A DNA stretch of 64,000 bases, from NCBI GenBank assembly GCA_965240325.2, contig OZ251225.1, positions 62,001-126,000 of the forward strand, given 5' to 3'. Below, piece by piece: positions 12,834-23,836 of this stretch. Numbering within the stretch: position 1 is the first letter of the stretch; the number at the start of each line of letters is the position of its first letter. This stretch comes from Rebecca billardiae RCC1528 (taxonomy: Eukaryota > Haptophyta). The translations under genes were made by a program, and so were the position numbers. Below the pieces are notes generated by a model, which was not told the origin of the DNA, made no database searches, and saw only the letters and a program-made list of their open reading frames with translations.

Positions 12834-13984
12834 GATCGCCCACGCGCTGATGATGGCGCTGGCGCCCACGCGCCGCCGGCGTGCGCGGCGTGCCCTTGAG
12901 CAGGCCTAGCTGATCCCAGGCCAGAAGAGTGGCGTTCAACGATGACGATCTCTGCCGGGGTAGCGCCGTGTTCCTCCACATCATCAAGCCGAACGACGAG
13001 CTGAACCGTGGACCGGAATCTGCACAAACGCTGCTGCATGCGCGCGCAGTGCAACACGCGCGTGCACCTCGGGCTACTCGCCGTCTACGCGGAGACGGGC
13101 GAGAATCCGTCGCGACTTCTATCGAATCGGCGTTGCTCCGTGCTCACTTCGACTCCGGGACCGTCAAGCGCGCAGTCGATGACATTGCGACGGCAGCGCA
13201 TGCAGGTGCATGCGTGAAGCAGGGTGAGCGTGTGTTGCTGTGCCCCGATTCGCGGGAGTCGAACGTGCACGACGGGCGTGTGCTCTTCAACGGCCTCAAG
13301 GAGCTTGACCAACGCGACGCGCGTCCCCCTCACTGCCTGCCATCGACTGTCATTCACACCGTGGCGATCAACCAACGCGCGTCGCTCTCGCTCGTGCAAC
13401 ACTGCTGGCGCGTGCCTTTTTGCGATTGTCATCACTCCAACAGCAGACTGCCCTGTGGCCAACCGTGTGCAGGTGGCTGACCGTGCGCCAGTCGCACTCG
13501 TCAACGCAGGCTGATTGGCCCGTGGAGGAGGAAGTCCAAGGCGTACTGCCAGCTGGGACACAACGCACCGACCGGCGGGCGGTGCGCCGCGCGCGCCTCG
13601 ACGAGCCAGCAAGCAGGAGGGGCAGGCGACGCTTCCTGCTGCTGCTGGAACCCGAGTGGCAGGCTTGGCGAGCGCGGTCGCAGCTTGAGGCGGCGCGTGC
13701 AGCGGCATGGGACGCGATGCGGCTCACGTGGCCGCTGAAGTAGCAGCAGTCCCGATAGCGCTGGCGGCCGGCCGCCGGCGGGCGGCAAGCGCGACGGCGA
13801 CGGGAAGCGCCGACTGCCACTGGAAGTCAAGATGAGCTACGCAGGCCGCATGATGATGGCATGTCGGTTGGTTGCAGTCGCGTATCCTGCATGCCGCGCG
13901 CAGGCAGTCGCAGCTCTGCACGCACGCGCACACGGGCTGCGCGAGTCTCTTGTCTGAGTGCGAGTCGTGCCCCAGCCACCAGCT

Positions 13985-14264
13985 GCTGGCGGCAATACAA
14001 CTGACACATAGTTATGGAAAGGGCAATATTTCTGAGCAGACTATGTTCAAGCTCGAAAACGGCAATATTCGTGAACCAAGTAGTGTGAAAGGGTCATTGG
14101 TTTGAAACCAGTATTTGAGGGGCAATATTGTTGACACACTATCCAAAAGCGGCAATATTCTTGACCCATACTACTGAAAACGGCAATACAACTGACCACG
14201 GTAGTCATAACGTGCTTTTGGCAATACAACTGACCACACTATCCAAAGCGGCAATACAACTGAC
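13985..14264 (-). repeat. Right iteron arm
   Basis: Inverted counterpart of the left arm: CGGCAATACAACTGAC-type motifs recur about nine times, and several inner copies change to GGCAATATT(C/G)TTGAC. The outermost three match the outer left-arm copies best. Confidence 0.8.
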
Positions 14265-14894
14265 GTCGGCTCATATATATATATATATATGCGCGTCGTA
14301 ATAGGATATCGGTATATAGCTAGCTAGCATTATTATATATTATTATTTGCTACTCAGCTGCTAGTCCGAATGCACCCCGAGCAGCCGGCTGACTACCACT
14401 ACCAGCAGCTTCAGCTCCGGGGCGGTAGTCGCCAAGTCGGGTAGACCCCGGAGCCGCCGCCGGCCCGCGGCGGGGCCGGCGTGCAGTGCACTCTGTGCAG
14501 CTAGCCTCAAGTCTGTACTGCATGTAACTAGACGTACTTGTAAGTTGTAGGCTGTAGGCCTGTAGCTAGCTAGTATCGCCGAGCCCCGGTCGCGCCGGCC
14601 GAGCGGTTTATTTCAGCGTCGTGACGCCGTCCGGTGTCACGCCGTCGGTTGAATCTCGTCCGATCGGCCGACCCGGTGCCCGCCATGGCTCCGAGCTCCG
14701 CAGCTGCAGGAGCTCGTCTGGAGTTCGACTGCGGCGCGTGCTGGCATCCGGCGATGTCGGATGTGCCGCGCCGAATGTATGCGGCGCGCGGCCTGGCACG
14801 CGCATAAGGCGCGTGTCGACCCCGGGCTGGCTTCTCGCGTGTGCATCGCGCCCCGCAGCGCCACGTTGCTCTGCTTCGCCCGGCGCGCCGGCCG
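14265..14894. other. Intergenic, short TA tract then unannotated DNA
   Basis: Includes a short TA tract (about 14271-14290) and GC-rich sequence 3' of the minus-strand RG-repeat gene. No gene or RNA was recognised. Confidence 0.6.
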
Positions 14895-17508
14895 TCAGTG
14901 GCGCTGCTCCTGGCTGAGGCGCGCCAGCTGCCAGTTCTCCGCCTCGAGCGCGTCGCACAGCCAGCGCAACTCCTGCGCGCTCAGCCGCACCGCGCCGAGC
15001 GCGGCAGCCGGCGTGCCGGCGCCGGCGCTGGCGCTCGCAAAGAGCCGCGCATTCGCATCGGCGAGGGCCGCGAGCCGGCCGCGCAGCTGCGCGTCCGCGC
15101 CCGCGCTCGCGCCCGTGCCCTCGGACGCGCCGCGCACCTGCTGCTTCGGACGGCGCCGCGCGCGCGGGGGGAGAGGGGCCGCGGGCGGCGTGAGCGCGGC
15201 GCGGGCGCGGGCGGCTCGTCGGCGGCGCGGCGCGCGGCGCGCACCTCCTCGGGCCGCGCGCCGTGCGGCGCGCTCGGCGTCGGCGTGTGCATCGCCGCGA
15301 GCGCGGCGCCCGGCCGCGCGCCCGCGCCCGCGGCGGCGTGAGCGCCCGGCAGCGTCGCGCTCGGCGGCGGCGGCGGCGGCGGCGGCGCGCCGCCGCCGGC
15401 CGGCACCCCGGGCGGCGCCTCCGTTGCGCCCTCGGCCGCGCCCGCGCCGCCGAGCGCGGTGGCCGCGGAGCGCTTGCGCCGGCGCTGGCTCAGGATGGCC
15501 GCCGCCTCCGCCTCGGCGTCCGTCGTCTTGCGCCGGCGCTGGCTCAGGATGGCCGCCGCCTCCGCCTCCGCCTGCTGCGCGTCCGTCGGCGGCGGCGGGA
15601 GCGGCGGCGCGGCGGCCGCGCCCGTGGGCGCGACGCGTCCGCCGAGGCCGCCGCCGTGCGCCGCCCCCGCGCCGGCGGGCGCGACGCCCGGCTCGTCGGC
15701 GGCGGCTGGCGGCGGCGGCGGGCGCGCCGCGCCGTGCGGCGAAGGCATCGCCGACGCCGACGCGCCGGCGGGCGGCGCGGGCGGCGGCGCGCCCGCGTGC
15801 GAGGCTGAGGGCGCCGAGGGGCCAGCGGGCGCGTGCGGCTGCTGCGCGCGGCCAGAGCCGCAGCCAGAGCCCACCTCGTCCGCGGGGGGCGGCGCGGCGA
15901 AGGCCGCGAGGGGCGCGCTCGGCGGCGCGGCCGCGGCGGGCGGCGGCGGCTTGGGCGGACGTAGCGCGGGCGGCGGCGGCGGCGACTGCTGCGCGGGCGC
16001 CTCCCCGCACGCGCGTGGCGGCGGCGGCAGCCGCTCGGCCGCAGGCGGCAGCTCGGCGACGCCGTCGCTGTCGGCCGGCGGCGCCGAGCCGGCCGCGCCG
16101 CGCCGCGCATCCGAGCCGTGCTCGGGCGAGCGGCCGCGCGGCCCGCCCGGGGAGGGCGCGGCGCTTGCGCTGTCGTCGGAGGCGCCCTCGCCGGCGGAGT
16201 CCTCGCCGCGCGCCTCGCTGCTGCGGCCGCACCCATCGCCGCCATCGTGCGCGCCGGCTGGGAGCGCGCCGCCGCCGCACCCGTCGCCCGCGTCGGCGTG
16301 CGCTGCGCCACCAGCGTGCGCGCCGGCTGCCGTGCCGGCCGTGGCGGGCGTGTCAGCCGTGCCGGCATCCGCCGGCTCCGTCGGCTCGAGGGCGGCAGCC
16401 GGCCGCTCGCCGCCCGGCCCGTCCTCTGCCCACTGCTCGGGGCCGCCTCCCTCCGCCTCCTCCGCCTCCTCCGCCTCCTCGGCCTCCTCGGCGTCGGAGG
16501 CGTCCTCGGCGTCGGAGTCAGAGTCGAGGTCCGCGACCGCGCTGGTGAGCTCAAACACGACGGCGGGCTCTGCCGCGCGCGGGGGGGCGTGCCCGCCCTC
16601 CTCCGCGGGCGCGTCCAGGTCCTCGATCTCGTCCTCCTCCGGCTGCACCAACGGCGCGTGCTGCGCAGAGGGCGGGTGCGCGAGCTGGCGCTCGACCAGC
16701 AGCTGCTGCTGCTGCAGCGCGGCCGCAGCGGCCGCGCTCGCCGCCGCCGCCTCCGCCAGCTCGGCCGGCTCGACCCAGTGCGCGGCGGCCAGCCCGGCGC
16801 CAGCGCTCGCGCACGACGGCTGCGGCGGCGGCGGCGGCTGCGCCGCGGCGGCGCCGGGCGGCGGGTGCGCGCCGTGCAGCCCTCCGCCCCCTCCGCCCCC
16901 GGTTCCCCCGTAGCGCAGCACGCCCGCCTGCACGGCGTACGGGCCGAGCGCCACGCCCTGCGCGAGCGGGCCGCCCGCGCACAGCGGCGCCCACGCGCCC
17001 GCGTGCCCGCCGCCGCACGCCCAGAGCGCGCCGCACGCGAGCGCGCCGTACGCGCCGCCGTACGCCGCGTCGAACTGCGCGTTCCACGCGGCCGCGGCCG
17101 CGCCGCCGCCGACCGGCCGCATGAGCGCGGACACAGACGCGCCGCCGCCCGCGCCCGGCGGCGGCCTCGGCCTCGGCGGCGGCGGCGGCGGCGCGTGCGC
17201 GCGCTCGACCGTGCGCACCAGCCTGTCCACGCAGCCGCGCACCGCCGCCGCCTCGAACGCCGCCCTGCGCGCCGCCGCCTCCCTCTGCGCCTCCTGCCGC
17301 TCGAGCGCGCGCACCACCCACCCCAGCGCCGCGCTCACCTCGCGCGCCTCGCGCGCGCGCGCGCGCTCCGCCGCGTGCCGCGCGCGCGCCGCGCGCTCGG
17401 CCTCGCGCGCCACCACCTTGGAGAAGGCAGAGCAGCGCAGCAGGCCGCCGCGCAGCCGCCCCGCGCCGTCCGCCGCGCCGCGCGCGGCCGGCTCGGCCGC
17501 GGGCGCGG

Positions 17509-17540
<32 letters not shown>

Positions 17541-19302
17541 TCGGCGCGCGCGCGCTGGCAGATGGCGAGGTGCACGCGCACGCGGCCGGCGGGGCCGCCG
17601 GGCGCGAGCATGAGCCGCGTGCGCGGCACGCCGGGCGCGCACTCCTCCGCGCCCGGCGGCGGCGCGAGCGACTCCGCGTCGAGCGGCGGCGCGCCCGCGG
17701 CGGCGAGCAGCCGCGCGGTCACCGCCTCGGCCTCGGAGCGCGCGAGCGGCGTGAGGTGCCGCATGCGCGCGTGCAGGTAGCGGTCCGTGCCCTTGTCGTA
17801 CTCGAAGAGGACCGGCGCGCCCTCGGGCGGCGCGGCGCCGCCCGCGTGCGCCGCGTGCAGCGGGTGCGCGCCGTGCCCGTCGTGCCCGTCCAGCAGCGCG
17901 CGGCTGCGGCTGCCGTCCGCGTACGTGAGCACGCCCTCGGCCACGCTCAGCACGCCCGCAAACCAGCCGCGCGGAGCGCCGCCGAGCAGGTCGGCGGCGG
18001 CGGCGGCGGCGTCGGCGGCGGCGGCGGGCTCGGCGGTGCGCTCGTCCTCCCGCGTCCACAGCACCTCGAGGCGGTAGTGCTCGGCCGCGCGCACGCGCAC
18101 GCTCGCGCCGCGCTCGACGGCCGCGCCCGCCGAGTGGCGCGAGCGGCCGCCAAACGCGCCGCCCAGCGGCGCCGCGTCCGCGCCCGCGTCGGCGCGGTAC
18201 GCGGCGAGCGGCGGCTCGCCGCGCGCGCCGGCCTCGACCGCGCGGCACAGCGCGCCCACCACGCCCTTGATGTCCGGGTGGTGCCCCGAGCCGCCGCCCT
18301 CGCGCTCGACCGCGTACGCGGACAGCGGCTCGAGCACGCTCGGCTGGAGCGCGCGCACGCCCTCGGGGTCGTCCGCGCGCCCGGCGCACGCGTCGACGTG
18401 CTTGGCCGCGTCGGGCAGCGAGCGCGCGACGCGGCGGTAGCAGCGGTAGCACGAGGCGTACCGGTCGCACCGCACGCCCGGGCAGCCGAGCGCGCTCACC
18501 TCCGCGTCCGGCTGCGTGGCGATGCAGAAGGCGTGGAACCTGCGCGCACACAGCGCCTCCAGCTTGGCCTGGAACGCCTGCACGGAGCGCACAAACGAGG
18601 CGGGGAGGCGCACGCCGCGCACGTCCTCGAACTGGCCCGCGCGCAGCTCGGCGAGCGCGCGCGCGCGGTCCTTCTGCCGCAGCTTCTCCCAGCCCGGCAC
18701 CTCGGTGAGGCACGGCGCCACCACCGTCGCCTCGAGCAGCACGCCGCCACCGCCGCCGCCCGCGCCGTCCGCGCCGCCGCCGCCGCCGCCCTCGGCCGGT
18801 GGCTGCGCCGCGCCGAGCGCGGGCTGCGCGGGCGCGCACGCGCCGAGCGAGGTGTCCGCCGGATCGGCGGCGGCGGCGCGCGCGTCGCCGAGCCCGACGG
18901 GCGCGACCGTCGTGAGCAGCGTCATCGGGCCGTCCAGCACGGTCACGCTGCCGACGCCCGCACCGCCGCCCGCCTCGTCCGCCGCGCCGCCCGCGCCCTC
19001 GGAGGCGCGCCGCCGCTTCGGCGCGGGCGCGGCGGGCGGGCGCTCGGGGGCGCCGGCGACGACGGCGTCGTACCGACGCGTGCCCAGCGCGACGATCACG
19101 TTGGGCAAGTCGGTGGGCGGCGCGCCGTGCGCAGGGCTCGGCGCGGCAGCGCCCGCGCCGCGGCCGCGGCCGCGCGCGCCGCCGCGGCCACGGCCACGGC
19201 CGCGGCCGCGGCCGCTGCTGGTGTGCTCTGGAGATGGCTCGAGCGGCACGCCCGTCACCACCGCCGCGACGGCGGCTGGAGGCGAAGCCAAGCGGCCGCG
19301 GC

Positions 19303-19334
<32 letters not shown>

Positions 19335-19642
19335 CGGCCGCGGCCACGGCCGCCACGCGCGCCGTGCTCGGCGGACGGCGCAGACGGGTCGTAGGCGAGG
19401 ACGGAGACCCGCTTGCGCTTGCCCAGCGCGCCGTCGTCGGGCGCGGGCTCCGTCTCCGGCGTGCCCGCGCTCGGCTCGCCGGCGGTCGACGGCGTCTGCT
19501 TGGTGGCCGTCTGCGCGCACGCCGCGTCGTCGTCCCCACCGGGCTGCGCGTGCAGCGCGGCGCGGAAGGGCGTGCCGTCGGTGCCGTCGATCGCCATGCC
19601 ACGCGGCGCCGTCGCGCCCTCCTCGTCGCTCAGCGCGTGCAT
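14895..19642 (-). CDS. Large low-complexity protein with RG repeats
   Basis: Not recognised. Two exons were inferred, 19642-15245 and 15137-14895, split by a 107-bp intron (GTGCGCG...GCAG); about 1546 residues. The N-terminal 120 residues contain long Arg-Gly runs encoded by (GGCCGC)-like DNA. A central part (roughly residues 320-700) looks folded, with a Cys-rich stretch (CPGVRCDRYASCYRCYRR) that might bind metal. The rest is Pro/Ala/Gly-rich with acidic EEAEEAEEAE runs, a QQQQLL segment and a twice-repeated AEAEAAAILSQRRRK. The second exon ends in a helical tail (ELRWLCDALEAENWQL), which looks like real protein and supports the intron. A nuclear RNA- or chromatin-associated role is only a guess from RG repeats. 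Further introns may be missed. Confidence 0.6.
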
Positions 19643-19969
19643 GCCGCTCCCTTCGCGCGTCTCGAGCGTGCGCGCCCCGCGGCGGCAGTGGTGTTTGACT
19701 GCGGCAGCAGCTGGATGACCAGTACCCCGGTCGCATCTAGAGATCGCGCGGCTTTGATCAGCCTTTCAAGTCAGGCGGAAGGAAGGCCGTTCGTCATCAA
19801 GGCAGTACCGCGCACTGGTCAGCATCATCAAGCCGGACCACCGGATGATGCGGTTGCACCACGAGATTGGATTGGATTTGATTTTGGTTGACGAGACAAC
19901 GGTCATCCGTGGCTTCCCCCAACTCCCCAAGCCGTCCGCCGCGACAGCAGGCCGCGCGAGTCGGCGCGA
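19643..19969. other. Intergenic, between two minus-strand genes
   Basis: Upstream region of the RG-repeat gene and 3' flank of the HAD gene. No TATA box or repeat stands out. Confidence 0.5.
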
Positions 19970-21415
19970 TCACGAGGCGCTGCGCGCGCGCGCGAGCGCC
20001 TCGACGGCGCGCTCGAGCGCCTCGCGGTCGGCTTGCGCGAGCTCGGCCTCGACGGCCTCGGCCAGGTCGGCGTGCACGCCCTCGAGTGGCACGTCCTCGC
20101 CGTCCTCGCGCGGCAGCGCGAGCCGGCCGGCCGCGTCGCTCACGACGGCCTTGCGCGCCGCCTCGCCGTGCGCAGACGAGCTGACGAGCCGCGCGCGCAC
20201 GCCCGCGGCCGCCGCGCTCTGCGCGTCGGTGGGCTGGTCGCCGACGAGCACGGCGTGCTCCGGCTCGCACCCCAGCGCCGCCAGCGCCGCGCGCGGCAGG
20301 TCCGCCGCGGGCTTGGGCGCGTGCGCCTCGGCGGGCGCGCCGGTGGCGACGAGCAGCGCGTCGAGGCTCGCCCTGCGGTCCTGCTGCGCGAGCAGCGCGC
20401 GCAGCCGCGCGTGCGTGGCGTCGAGCTCGGCGGGGGTGGTGAGCCCGGCGCCGACGGCCTTCTGGTTGGTGACCACCGCCACCGGGTGCCCCCGCGCCTT
20501 GAGCGCGCCCACCGCCTCCGCCGCGCGCGGCAGCAGCCGCAGCTGCCCTGCGCGCAGCACGCCCGGGGGCCCCACGTCCGCGTTCAGCACGCCGTCTCGG
20601 TCCAGCAGCCACGCGCGCAGCGCGGGGGGCGGGCGGGGCGGGGGGAGGAGGAGGGCGCAGAGCTCGGCGGGCGAGGCGGCGATCGCGTCGAAGTGCCCGC
20701 TCGACGCGAGCACCGCCGCCGCGTGGCTGCCCCACGCCACGCCCACCGAGCCCATCCCGGCCGCGCGCGCGGCCGCGCCGTCCGAGGGCGAGTCGCCCAC
20801 GTACACGCACGCGCGCGGGGGCACGCCAAGCTCGGAGGCGCAGAGCAGGAGGCCGCCGGGGCGCGGCTTGGGCTCGGGCGCGTCGTCGGCGCCGTGCACC
20901 GAGCCGAACGCCTCGCGCACGCCGTGCGCGCGCAGCACCGCCTCGGCGTACGCGACGCAGGCGTTGGTGAGCGCGCCGAGCGGCGCGCCCGCCGCGGCCA
21001 CGCGCGCGAGCAGCGGGCCCATCCCGTCGAAGAGCGCGGCGGTGCGCGTCGAGACGAGCGAGATGTACAGCTCGTCGAAGCGCGCGCCGAGCTCCGCGCC
21101 CACCCGCTCGAACTCCGCGTCGCCCGGCGCCAGCCCGCAGTGGCGCGCGAGCCGGGCGGGCGTGGGGTAGCGCGTACAGGCGTGGTAAGTGGCCGCTGAC
21201 ACCGGGGGCGCGCCCGCCTCGGCGAGCACGCGCTGCGTCGCGCCGAACGCGAGGTCGAACGAGTCGCACAGCGTGCCGTCGATGTCGAAGATCACGCCCA
21301 CGCGCGCGCGCGCCGCGCTCATCGGCGCGCGCGCCACCGCCGAGCTGAGGAGCGCCGCGACGAGTGCCGCGGCGTGCATCCCACGCACGCCGGCCGAGGC
21401 GCCACACGCGGCCAA
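19970..21415 (-). CDS. Fusion of two HAD-superfamily phosphatases
   Basis: One 481-residue frame encodes two complete HAD domains. Domain 1 (about residues 38-255) has FDIDGTLCDS, a Thr-Asn motif II, Lys in KPRPGG and VGDSPSDG, like phosphoglycolate phosphatases. Domain 2 (about 266-440) has LLDRDGVLNAD, VTNQKAVG, Lys in HAPKPAAD and VGDQPTDAQ, like the histidinol-phosphate/heptose-bisphosphate phosphatase (HisB-N/GmhB) group; the Cys/His zinc loop of GmhB is not seen. Both sets of catalytic residues are present. The N-terminus (residues 13-30, AALVAALLSSAVARA) resembles a signal peptide, so secretion or plastid import is possible; the ATG at 21379 is an alternative start. Substrates are unknown. 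It diverges from the LRR gene with about 150 bp between starts. Confidence 0.85.
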   Translation of the reverse strand: MAACGASAGVRGMHAAALVAALLSSAVARAPMSAARARVGVIFDIDGTLCDSFDLAFGATQRVLAEAGAPPVSAATYHACTRYPTPARLARHCGLAPGDAEFERVGAELGARFDELYISLVSTRTAALFDGMGPLLARVAAAGAPLGALTNACVAYAEAVLRAHGVREAFGSVHGADDAPEPKPRPGGLLLCASELGVPPRACVYVGDSPSDGAAARAAGMGSVGVAWGSHAAAVLASSGHFDAIAASPAELCALLLPPPRPPPALRAWLLDRDGVLNADVGPPGVLRAGQLRLLPRAAEAVGALKARGHPVAVVTNQKAVGAGLTTPAELDATHARLRALLAQQDRRASLDALLVATGAPAEAHAPKPAADLPRAALAALGCEPEHAVLVGDQPTDAQSAAAAGVRARLVSSSAHGEAARKAVVSDAAGRLALPREDGEDVPLEGVHADLAEAVEAELAQADREALERAVEALARARSAS

Positions 21416-21564
21416 AGACTCTTACAGACTGATGCACCTACCCCCATACGGATTATTCGCGCGCCGAGATGCCGCCGATGGCTTGCTGGCGACTTGCGCG
21501 CGGTACAGGCCTGTGGAGGGCGCGCGTGCGAAAAGCAGTGGCAGCAAGCCCCGCGGCCAGCCCG
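21416..21564. promoter_or_regulatory. Short shared upstream region of divergent genes
   Basis: About 150 bp separate the proposed starts of the HAD fusion gene (-) and the LRR gene (+), so core promoter elements for both must lie here or inside 5' ends. No motif was identified. Confidence 0.4.
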
Positions 21565-23798
21565 ATGGGCGCCGGCTGCAGCGCGCCGCCGCGCGACGCG
21601 GGCGCGCCGGGCAGCCCAGCGCCCGGCTCGCCGCCGCCGCCGACGTGGCGGCTGACCAGCCGCGCGCCCGACGCCGCGCGCCTGCTCCCCGCCACGCCGC
21701 GCTCGGACACGGCCGCCGTCGCGCACTCGGCCGCGGCCAAGCGCCCGCCCTCGGCGCAGACGCCGCCGCCGCGCGCGCGCGCGGCGGACGACGGGCCGCC
21801 GCCCGCGCCGCGCCCGCCCGTCCCCACGATCCTCGTGCAGCAGCCCACCCTCGGCGACATGTCCGTCGACGGCGAGCGCCGCCGCTCCAGCGTGGGCGGC
21901 GGCGGCGCGCTGCTGGGCGCGCACCGCCGGCTGAGCGAGCCGCGCGGCTGCTCCGAGCGCGGCGCGGCCGGCGCGGTGGGCCTCGCGCTGCTCTCGTGGC
22001 TCGACCCGCTGCTCTCGCTGCTCGCCGCGCTCGCGCTGCTGCGCGCGCGCGCGTGGGCGGGCGCGCTGTGCGTGTGCGCGCTGCTGTGCGCGCACGGCGC
22101 GGCGGCGAGCGTCGCGCTGCTCCGCACGCTCGCGCCACACGCGCCGGCCGGCGGCGGCGCGCACGGGGCGGCGGGGCTGCGCCGCGCGGCGCGGCTCGGC
22201 CCGGCCGGCGCGGCGTTCGTCCACGCGCTCGCCACCGCGCGCGCGCTCGCCGCGCCGGGCGCCGCCGCGCGGCACGCGCGCGCGGCCGCGGGCCGTCGCT
22301 CGCGCGCCTCGTCCGCGGACGCGGCCGCGGACGCGGCCGCGGAGGCGGCCGCGCGGCCGGGCGCGCACGAGCGCGCGGAGCACGAGCGGCTGCTCTTCGA
22401 GTACGCGCGCGCGCGCGGCGCGCTCGCCGCGCGCTGGCACGCCGCGCCCAACGCGCTGCTCTGCGCCGCGCTCTGCGCGCTGCCGCGCCCGCCCCTCGGC
22501 GCGCGCGCGCTGGGCGTGCGCGCGCTGCTGCCGCTCGGCTGCGCGGCGGCCGCCTCGCTCGGCTCCGCGGCCGCGCTGCTGCTGCTGCCGTGGGCGAGGG
22601 GCGCGGCGGCGGCGGCGCGCGCGCGCGCGCGCGAGCCGCGCGCCGCCGCCGCCGGTGGCGCCGCCGCCGCCGGCCCCGCCGCGCAGGCCGCCGCCGCCGC
22701 GCGCGCGCTCGGCGCGGCGGGCGCGGCGGGCGCGGCGCGCGCGCGCACGCTCGCGCGCGCCGCGCTCGGCGGCGCGGCGGCGCGCGCGGTCTCGCCCGAG
22801 ACGCTCGCGGCGCTCGCGGCGGGCGAGGCGGACGCGGTGCACCTGCGCGCGCTGCCGCCGCAAGGCTCGGCCCCGCTCGACGAGCTCTGCGCCGCGCTCG
22901 CCGCCAACCGCGCCGTCACCATCCTGAGCGTCGGAGGAGCCAGCGCGCCGAGCGCGCACCCGAGCGCGCCGAGCGCGCACCCGAGCGCGGGCGGCGCGGG
23001 CGCGGCGCGGCGCGGCGCGGCGTGCGCGGCGTGCGCGGCGGACGCGCCGCCGCTCGGCGTGAGCGAGGCGCGGCGCGGCTCGGGCTCGCCCGTCGCGCTC
23101 GTGCGCGCGCTCTCCGGGCTGGGCAGCGCGCGCCCGCCCCTGATCTGGGACGCGCGCGAGCAGGGCGGCGCGCTCGACGCGCGCGTGGCCGAGTGGCCGC
23201 GCGCGGAGGCCACGCGCGTGGCGCTGGCGCGCGCGTGCCTCGCGCTGCTGCACGGCAACGCGCACGTGCGCGCGCTGCGCCTCGCGCCCGCGCTGCACGT
23301 GCGCGAGCGCGCCCACGCGCGCGCGCTCTCCGCCGCGCTGTGCGAGCTGCTGCGCGGGCGCGGCAATCTCGAGGCGATCTCGCTGCTCGGTCTGGGGCTG
23401 GCCGAGACCGAGGCGGCGGCGGTGCTGCGCGCGGCGGCGGCGCCGGTGCTCGCGAGCCCGGGCGGCGCGCGCGGCGGCCGCGTGCGCTCGCTCTGCGCGC
23501 ACACGCCCGGCGCGCTCGCGCTGCGCCTGCGCATGCCGCCGCCCGCCCACGCGCCCGGCGCGCCGCCCGCCGCCGCGCGCGCGGCCGGCGCGCCCGCGCT
23601 CTTCTCTGCGGGCGCGGACGCGGCCGCCGACGCGGCCGCGGCGCGCGCCGCCGCGGCGGCCGCGGACGCGGACGAGGTGACGGCGCCGGCGGGCGGCCAC
23701 TTTGGGCGCGCCGAGCCCTCCGGCGGCGCGGACGTCGAGCGCGGCCGCGGCGCGCCCGCGCCCGCGCCCGCGCCCGCGCCGCCGCCGCCGCTGCTGCT

Positions 23799-23836
<38 letters not shown>

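Larger units (their letters stand above)
12573..14264. mobile_element. DNA-transposon-like unit with iteron-array inverted arms
   Basis: The outer ~90 bases of the two ends are close inverted copies (GTCAGCTGTATTGCCGTTT against GTCAGTTGTATTGCCGCTT, continuing through GACTACCGTGGTCAGTTG). Each arm, about 260-280 bp, is an array of roughly eight degenerate copies of GTCAGTTGTATTGCCG with ~25-45-bp spacing, facing inward from both ends. The ~1.15 kb centre has no recognised transposase; short frames on both strands are unconvincing. No target duplication is evident. It is probably a non-autonomous cut-and-paste element whose subterminal repeats bind transposase. Confidence 0.65.

Noticed and set aside
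12929-13708. Transposase inside the iteron element
   Set aside because: A Cys-containing stretch (RCCMRAQCNTRVH) hints at a transposase tail, but no continuous domain or catalytic triad is visible in any frame.
16118-19891. Long plus-strand frame opposite the RG-repeat gene
   Set aside because: Arg/Ala-rich shadow of a GC-rich antisense gene with no plausible domain.
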